A stretch of 31,822 nt of DNA from CAYNWK01 sp964400875 (GTDB lineage Bacteria; Chloroflexota; Anaerolineae; Anaerolineales; UBA4823): positions 1 to 31,822 of the forward strand of contig CAYNWK010000040.1 of NCBI GenBank assembly GCA_964400875.1. Direction: 5' to 3'. A model generated the notes under the pieces. That model was not told the DNA's origin, did no database searches, and saw only the letters and a list, made by a program, of their open reading frames with translations. A program made the position numbers and the translations under genes. This document shows, in pieces, positions 24,101 to 31,822 of this stretch (position 1 is its first letter; every line of letters begins with the position of its first letter).

Positions 24101-26679
24101 GCGGATTCCTCGGGCGCCTGCTTCTGCCTGGGGGCGATCAAGGACGAAGCGATGGCGACGATACTGGCAATCAGGATGATGACAGCGACCAAGGCCAACC
24201 CGACCCCGAAGGCGCTCCAATACAGACCCGGCAGGTTCTCACGGCCGGTCAGATTGGAGTAAGCTGCCCCGCCACGCAAGCCCACCACCAAGCCCTGTAC
24301 CTGCCCGGTTGATTCCTGATAATACGGGCGCACCAAAGGTTCGGCCTGGGCGCTGATCACCATGATCAAGGGGGTTTGCTGATCGCCGGAAACCAGCTTT
24401 GGCTGCACCTGCTCGATCCAGGCGCGGGCGGTGTCGGGATTGTCGGTGATCACCGTGAGCATATCGAAGTCGGCGAGCGCATTGATGCCCTGTAAGGGCG
24501 GCAGGGCTGCGCCTGTACCGGCGCCCCAGGCGGGGTTTCCGTTCAGCGTGTAGGGCAACGTGCGCTGGGGACTTTCGGCAAAGCTGAGCAAGCCAGTGCG
24601 ACCGCCCGGTACGTATCCCAGGTTGATGTATTGTTCGCCGGCGGTGTAATGATGGTCTGCTTGCGTGGTGGACATGAACCTTTCGGCGACGAGCGGACCA
24701 ATCGGCGAGGAAGAGACCAGGGTCAGGAGAGAGCCCCGCAAAATGAGGTGATCGATGACCGCATCGGCGACCGCGTCCATTTCGCCGGTCAGCCCGGGTT
24801 CATAGTCGAATGCAACTAAGACATGTGAATCGGGGGGGAGATCGCGAATGATGCGGTCCGCCTGCGCCGTCTCACTCGTGAAAGTTGGCAGCGGCGCGCC
24901 GCTGCCGACGCCAAGCAGGGGCAGTAAGATCACGATGATCAGCACGGCGGCTATCACCCAGCGCAGGACATGCTGAGAAGAGATCAACGGCGGCGCCGGA
25001 ACGGGCCGGGCGTTTCCCTCGCTCTTCAATAAATTACTCAGGATCTCGGCATGTGATTGCTGGGTTTCCGTGACCTGCAGCCTGGACGAATACGTTGGCG
25101 GCTTGCGCAAGCGGGCGACCTCAGGCTCCGCCGGGAGCACGCCGCGCAATCCGGAGAGAGGACCGGCGCTCTCGACGTGGTCTTCGGTCTCATCCTTGAT
25201 GGGCGGTGAAGGGGCTACGTCCTCAACCGGACGCATCGCTTCCAACCAGCTGGGCAGAGTTGCGCGGGTAAGGCCGGGCTCGGCTGTTATCTTGGATAAC
25301 TCTTCAGCCTGGGCCTCTTCTTCGAACCAATCCGGCAGTTCCGACTCGTACCCCTCGCCTTCACCCTCGCCGGCATTGACCGTGTCTTCCCCTTCCTCGC
25401 GCGGCGCACCGACCATGCCGCTGGTGGATTCGGGTTCGATCGGTCGAGACTTCAGATCGCTCAGCCAATCCGGAACTTCGTCAAAGCCGCCTTCCAGCCC
25501 GGACAGCTCTTCTTCCGTAATACCGGCCAGCCATTCCGGCGACTCTTCGTCCCCGGTGGTAAACGGCGCCACCTCGGCCTGCTCATCGAGTTCGAGCTCG
25601 CCTTCGAAGGGGCCGGTATCCACCTCCTGGCCTGTTTTTGGCGAGATATCGGCCAGCCAGTCGGGGAGTTCGGCAGCCTCCTCCGGCAGCTCGAGGGGCA
25701 GGTCCGGTTCGGCTTCCGTCTCTTCAGGCTGAGGCGGCGGGAAGATGTCTTCCGATTCAGCCGGGGACTCAGCGAACTCATCCAACCATTCGGGCAGCTG
25801 TTCGGCGTCTTGCTGCTCGCCGCCGGTATCCTGCGCTGCACCGGTTTCCGCAAACCCCTCAGCGCGTGGCTCAGCGGATATACCAGCCAACCAGTCCGGC
25901 GTTTGCTGCTGCCGGTCCGGACTCTCTGTTTGCTCAGCCTCTGCGTTCCAGGGAGCTTCCAGATCCTGAGGTTCGCCGAAATCAGCAGCCGGTTGGCTCA
26001 ACCAATCGGGCAGTTCACCCGGTTCCGCCTCCGCTTCAGTCTTATCGGGTTCTTCTTCTAACCCCTGCATCCAATCGGGAACTTCTATCTCAGAGGCCTC
26101 ATGGCTGGCCCCGGGCTCCTCGGCAGGAGGGTTCCAAAGATCCGCGTTATCCGCCTCGGCCTCCTGAGCGGGCTCTTCCGGAAACTCGGCGCCTTCGGCG
26201 CCGCTTGACGGCTGCTCACCGGAACGAATGCTGCTCAACCACTCGGGGAGTTCCGCTTTTTCTAATTCCTCATCCTCAAATGCCTGGTCGTCGATCGACC
26301 ATTCGTCGTCGAATTCTTCGCTCTCGTCTGGGGTTTCCGCTGCGGGGGGTTCCGGCTGGACGCTGCCGGCGCGGGCAAGGCGCTCCTGGATGCCCCCTCG
26401 AGGCGGCGATCCCCTGAATGGCGGCGGCTCATCTTCGTCGAAATCCGCCGGTTGAGGCGCTTCGTCCTGGCCAGCCTGATCCTCTTCACGAAAACCGCGC
26501 AACCAGTCAGATCCTTCTGCTGCGGACTCCGCCGGCGAATCCGGTTCTTTACCGGGCAGTGGGCCTTGCTCTTGAGACGGAGGGATGATCAGGGGCTTAA
26601 GGCGCGCCCCACAGAACTGGCAGACCTCCAGTTCATCCGCATTTGGTTTCCCACACATGGGGCAGCGAATTTCAGCCAT
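24097..26679 (-). CDS. Zinc-ribbon protein with acidic PDWL-repeat linker and extracytoplasmic domain
   Basis: This 860-residue protein has three parts. First comes a zinc ribbon (C6, C9, C20, C23; CPMCGKPN and CQFCGARL). Second is an acidic, disordered-looking region (about 35-560) that repeats a short motif of the form (L/V/T/S)P(D/E/S)W(L/M/F): at 144, 200, 223, 260, 295, 338, 380, 402, 448 and 475, with a degenerate SDWL at 57. Third is a membrane helix (571-590), an extracytoplasmic domain of about 230 residues (PPDSHVLVAFDYEPGLTGEMDAV, DMLTVITDNPDTARAWIEQ) and a second helix near 823-848 with a short cytoplasmic tail. The repeats look like docking motifs for a partner. The ATG follows the upstream stop by 3 bases, and the stop overlaps the next start (ATGA). 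Confidence 0.85.
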   Translation of the reverse strand: MAEIRCPMCGKPNADELEVCQFCGARLKPLIIPPSQEQGPLPGKEPDSPAESAAEGSDWLRGFREEDQAGQDEAPQPADFDEDEPPPFRGSPPRGGIQERLARAGSVQPEPPAAETPDESEEFDDEWSIDDQAFEDEELEKAELPEWLSSIRSGEQPSSGAEGAEFPEEPAQEAEADNADLWNPPAEEPGASHEASEIEVPDWMQGLEEEPDKTEAEAEPGELPDWLSQPAADFGEPQDLEAPWNAEAEQTESPDRQQQTPDWLAGISAEPRAEGFAETGAAQDTGGEQQDAEQLPEWLDEFAESPAESEDIFPPPQPEETEAEPDLPLELPEEAAELPDWLADISPKTGQEVDTGPFEGELELDEQAEVAPFTTGDEESPEWLAGITEEELSGLEGGFDEVPDWLSDLKSRPIEPESTSGMVGAPREEGEDTVNAGEGEGEGYESELPDWFEEEAQAEELSKITAEPGLTRATLPSWLEAMRPVEDVAPSPPIKDETEDHVESAGPLSGLRGVLPAEPEVARLRKPPTYSSRLQVTETQQSHAEILSNLLKSEGNARPVPAPPLISSQHVLRWVIAAVLIIVILLPLLGVGSGAPLPTFTSETAQADRIIRDLPPDSHVLVAFDYEPGLTGEMDAVADAVIDHLILRGSLLTLVSSSPIGPLVAERFMSTTQADHHYTAGEQYINLGYVPGGRTGLLSFAESPQRTLPYTLNGNPAWGAGTGAALPPLQGINALADFDMLTVITDNPDTARAWIEQVQPKLVSGDQQTPLIMVISAQAEPLVRPYYQESTGQVQGLVVGLRGGAAYSNLTGRENLPGLYWSAFGVGLALVAVIILIASIVAIASSLIAPRQKQAPEESA

Positions 26680-26682
26680 CTT

Positions 26683-27297
26683 CTATCCCCCGTATGGGCG
26701 GTCGGCGCCCATCAAGACGCGCAAGCCGGTGGCGATAATACCCAGGGCTACGCCGAGCAAGATGCCGCGCGCCCCGGCGGTCGCCGGTACCTGGGCGATC
26801 CAATCGCGCAGGTCGCCTAACCCGGGAAGTTCGATCCCGAAGATTGGGGCTGTAGCGAGTAAAATCACCAATGTCGTGGCAAGGAAAACCACGGAAAGCA
26901 GGTCAATCCGGCGGCGGAGCAAACGGGCGCTGGCATAAGCCAGGGTGATCGCCAGCACCGCCATCAGACTGCTTTCCACCGGCACCTGGATATAGTCGAA
27001 GATCCACAAGGAAAAAGCGTGCGTCGGCCCAAACCAGCCAACCAGTACAATCGTGACCAGCAAAGCAAAGACGGTGACGGCGCTGTAAAGGCTGTCCACG
27101 TTGCCGTCGGAGGTTTTCTTCCAATGCACGTAAAAGAGGTTGACCACGCCGACGAGCAGAGCGACACCGGCCAGGATGACCGCCCAGTCGAGCAAAACGA
27201 TGCGCAGGCTGATCAAGGGACCGATGGGCACAAAATAGCCCAACAGGACAATAATGCCCAGTGAAATTGCGATGACAGCAGAAAAAGGCGCTCTCAT
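26683..27297 (-). CDS. Polytopic membrane protein in the GlmL-like cluster
   Basis: This 204-residue protein has about six hydrophobic segments (starting AVIAISLGIIVLLGYFVPIGPL, then VILAGVALLVGVVNLFYV, VFALLVTIVLVGWFG, LMAVLAITLAYASARLL, VVFLATTLVILLATAPIFGI and GILLGVALGIIATGLRVLM). I do not recognise the family. The ATG at 27297 is chosen because it overlaps the stop of the upstream gene as ATGA; the frame extends further upstream to 27363, but those residues fall within the neighbour gene and are not membrane-like. The downstream zinc-ribbon gene starts 3 bases after its stop, so the two are almost certainly cotranslated. Confidence 0.82.
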   Translation of the reverse strand: MRAPFSAVIAISLGIIVLLGYFVPIGPLISLRIVLLDWAVILAGVALLVGVVNLFYVHWKKTSDGNVDSLYSAVTVFALLVTIVLVGWFGPTHAFSLWIFDYIQVPVESSLMAVLAITLAYASARLLRRRIDLLSVVFLATTLVILLATAPIFGIELPGLGDLRDWIAQVPATAGARGILLGVALGIIATGLRVLMGADRPYGG

Positions 27298-28037
27298 AAG
27301 AAGCCAAAGAATTTCGCCACCGCACCGAGCAGCAGACTGGCGATGATCAACCAGCGCAGCCAATCTTCGGCGCGCAGGCTGGCGGTATGCACGGGACCGG
27401 CATCCAGGTAAGCGCCGCCGGCGAAGGTTTCTTCACCGATGAGCGGTTCCTGGGCGGTAGCGTAAATGACGGCCTGTCCGGGAAGGTTATCGGTTCCTGC
27501 CAGCGTCATGCCGCCGGTGCGTTCGCCGATTTCATTAATCAGCGCCACTTCGGGGCCAAAGCTGCCGATCAGGATGCTTGCGCCGACGTCTTCATCCTGC
27601 ACGACGGCCATGGCGCCAGCGGCGTAAGAGAACGGGGTGACGCCGGTCAGCCGACCGGAAAGGGGGGAATACTCAGCGCCGATTTCCCGGGCAGAGCTGC
27701 GCATGACATCCTGGGTTAAAATCGCCAGCGATCCCTGGCCGGAGGTCGCCACTGGCGGTCTGTCGCTGATCGTCGTATCCCGGGCGATGCGGTTCAGGAT
27801 GGTTAAACCCACCAGCGCAACCGCGGCCTGGGGGCCGGTGATCTCGCCGCTGCCGATGGAGACGTGCAAGCGATTACCGGCCTCAACAGCCCGGCCGATA
27901 GCTTTTTGCAGCCTATCAAAGGCGGGGATGGATCTCAAAGCCGGACTCCGCCCTCTGCGGATCAGGAAAGCAAAGAGCAAAATCAAGCCGAAAAAGAACA
28001 GGACAAGTCCCAGTCCAAGGATACCGAGCAAGGTCAA
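27294..28037 (-). CDS. DUF6754-like membrane-anchored protein
   Basis: This 247-residue protein has an N-terminal helix (about 3-26) followed by RRGR and a soluble domain with RSIPAFDRLQKAIGRAVEAGNRLHVSIGSGEITGPQAA, TISDRPPVATSG and LIGSFGPEVALINEIGE, and a second helix at the C-terminus. It reminds me of DUF6754 proteins of Chloroflexota, from memory and not checked. The start is a TTG at 28037 preceded by GAGAGGA; it overlaps the TGA of the small upstream gene by four bases (TTGA). Its stop overlaps the next ATG as ATGA. The conserved HVSIGSGEITG patch may be a functional site, but no reaction can be named. Confidence 0.8.
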   Translation of the reverse strand: MTLLGILGLGLVLFFFGLILLFAFLIRRGRSPALRSIPAFDRLQKAIGRAVEAGNRLHVSIGSGEITGPQAAVALVGLTILNRIARDTTISDRPPVATSGQGSLAILTQDVMRSSAREIGAEYSPLSGRLTGVTPFSYAAGAMAVVQDEDVGASILIGSFGPEVALINEIGERTGGMTLAGTDNLPGQAVIYATAQEPLIGEETFAGGAYLDAGPVHTASLRAEDWLRWLIIASLLLGAVAKFFGFL

Positions 28038-28288
28038 ATTGCAGTCCTCTCGCGCAGGTAATCCACAAAGGATCGTGTTTGGTCGCTATCACCCAGCATG
28101 TCAGCCATAGCCTGCACATGCGCTGCAGGAAGTATGCCATTTAGCAAAGGTTGGGTTAAATATACAGCTTGTGCGCCCATTAACGTCAAAGGTCCGGCAG
28201 CTTCTAAAAAGGAGCTTACGAAATTGTTTAACCCCCATCTGTGTAGGGTATCGGCCCAAACCCGCCATATATGGTGGTTCGCACTCAT
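28034..28288 (-). CDS. Small 84-residue protein, first gene of the GlmL-like cluster
   Basis: This short frame is supported by context: it begins 7 bases after a good promoter and ends in a four-base overlap (TTGA) with the next gene, as expected for coupled translation. The protein (MSANHHIWRVWADTLHRWG to YLRERTAI) is mainly helical, with a moderately hydrophobic middle (FLEAAGPLTLMGAQAVYLTQPLL) that might lie on or in a membrane, and an acidic segment ADMLGDSD. I do not recognise it. Confidence 0.7.
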   Translation of the reverse strand: MSANHHIWRVWADTLHRWGLNNFVSSFLEAAGPLTLMGAQAVYLTQPLLNGILPAAHVQAMADMLGDSDQTRSFVDYLRERTAI

Positions 28289-28692
28289 GTTCTACAGTAT
28301 AGCACAATTCCTGCCAAAGGCAAACTTTTTTGCGATGTGAGTATTCACCAGCCGAGACAGCTAGCCTGATTGTAAATGTCCAGATAAAGAAGGTCAAGAT
28401 AGCTTGCAAAACTGTTGTTAATCGAGCCGCGCAGAAACCCACCCAAATTGGTCTGAAATATGACAGTCCACAGGTATTTTTTATGCCATATATAACTATC
28501 AGAATGCCCCGAGAGGGACTAAACTTGAACAATGCGCCGGTACGATCACACCACGCACTGAGCAATAATTCAATGAGGGTTTTCGCAGGCTACGCTTACT
28601 AAAACAGCCCCAAGCCTGCATGCTCGGCTGAGTTAAATTCAAGCGCGCCGGTAATTTGGAAGCGCAGCAAACCAAACAGGGAGTTACACGCG
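28289..28692. other. Divergent intergenic region
   Basis: These 404 bases separate the GlmL-like cluster from nifJ and are visibly more AT-rich than the genes around them. The left end holds the cluster promoter. A 7-bp inverted repeat (GCAGGCT at 28585-28591, AGCCTGC at 28613-28619) lies about 75 bases before nifJ and could be an operator or leader hairpin. I see no tRNA, no convincing small gene and no clear consensus promoter for nifJ. Confidence 0.6.
28296..28323 (-). promoter_or_regulatory. Promoter of the GlmL-like cluster
   Basis: On the minus strand TTGCCT (28323-28318) and an extended TGC-TATACT (-10 at 28301-28296) are 16 bases apart. The -10 ends 7 bases before the ATG at 28288, implying a leaderless transcript for the whole eight-gene run. 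Confidence 0.7.

Positions 28693-31822
<3,130 letters not shown>

Noticed and set aside
28330..28602. 90-codon plus-strand frame in the divergent intergenic region
   Set aside because: No ribosome site, no motif, mixed composition; overlaps an equally long opposite frame.

Overview
The window looks like a contig from an anaerobic, GC-rich Chloroflexota bacterium, most probably Anaerolineae; this is inferred from gene content, not from a database match. The clues are a long pyruvate:ferredoxin oxidoreductase, a bacterial Elp3 of the type known from Dehalococcoides, Thr/Pro-rich extracytoplasmic linkers, a zinc-ribbon protein with a very long acidic linker, and lipoproteins with LAAC lipoboxes. 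Two runs of exactly 100 N (15104-15203 and 23938-24037) are scaffold gaps, and each interrupts a gene.

Region 1 (1-8475, minus strand) is an alpha-glucoside/trehalose utilisation locus. Read in transcription order it holds a LacI-type repressor, a sugar-binding lipoprotein, two ABC permeases, a small membrane protein, a GH13 alpha-glucosidase and trehalose synthase, which runs off the left edge. The repressor gene has a near-consensus promoter (TTGACA, 17 bp, TATATT) directly followed by a perfect 18-bp palindrome centred on CG, a convincing autoregulatory operator. A strong hairpin separates the binding-protein gene from the permeases. No transporter ATPase is present.

Region 2 (8541-12850) holds a bacterial Elp3 and, divergent from it, a SAM methyltransferase that resembles eukaryotic Trm9/ALKBH8. 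Together they suggest a cm5U-to-mcm5U tRNA wobble route in a bacterium. A metallophosphoesterase and a DUF4349 lipoprotein follow.

Region 3 (12851-19963) is mostly housekeeping: a secreted C39-like/LysM protein, rsmG and recF (convergent, overlapping by 4 bases), peptide deformylase, an unusual protein that joins a cyclic-nucleotide-binding domain to two membrane/PH-like modules, and a phosphohexomutase.

Region 4 (20005-28288, minus strand) is the most intriguing part. It is a tightly packed run of eight genes, with several 4-base stop/start overlaps, and none has a clear described role. It encodes a small protein, a DUF6754-like membrane-anchored protein, a polytopic membrane protein, an 860-residue zinc-ribbon/PDWL-repeat/membrane protein, another membrane protein (cut by a gap), a GlmL/MutL-like ASKHA ATPase without any mutase, a 351-residue protein with barrel-like parts, and an LPXTG-type protein. 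I read it as an undescribed envelope-associated system.

Region 5 (28289-31822) is a 404-base divergent intergenic region followed by nifJ, truncated at the right edge.

A recurring feature is a -10 hexamer only 6-7 bases from the start codon in at least six genes, which implies widespread leaderless transcription. It also corrects several start sites.
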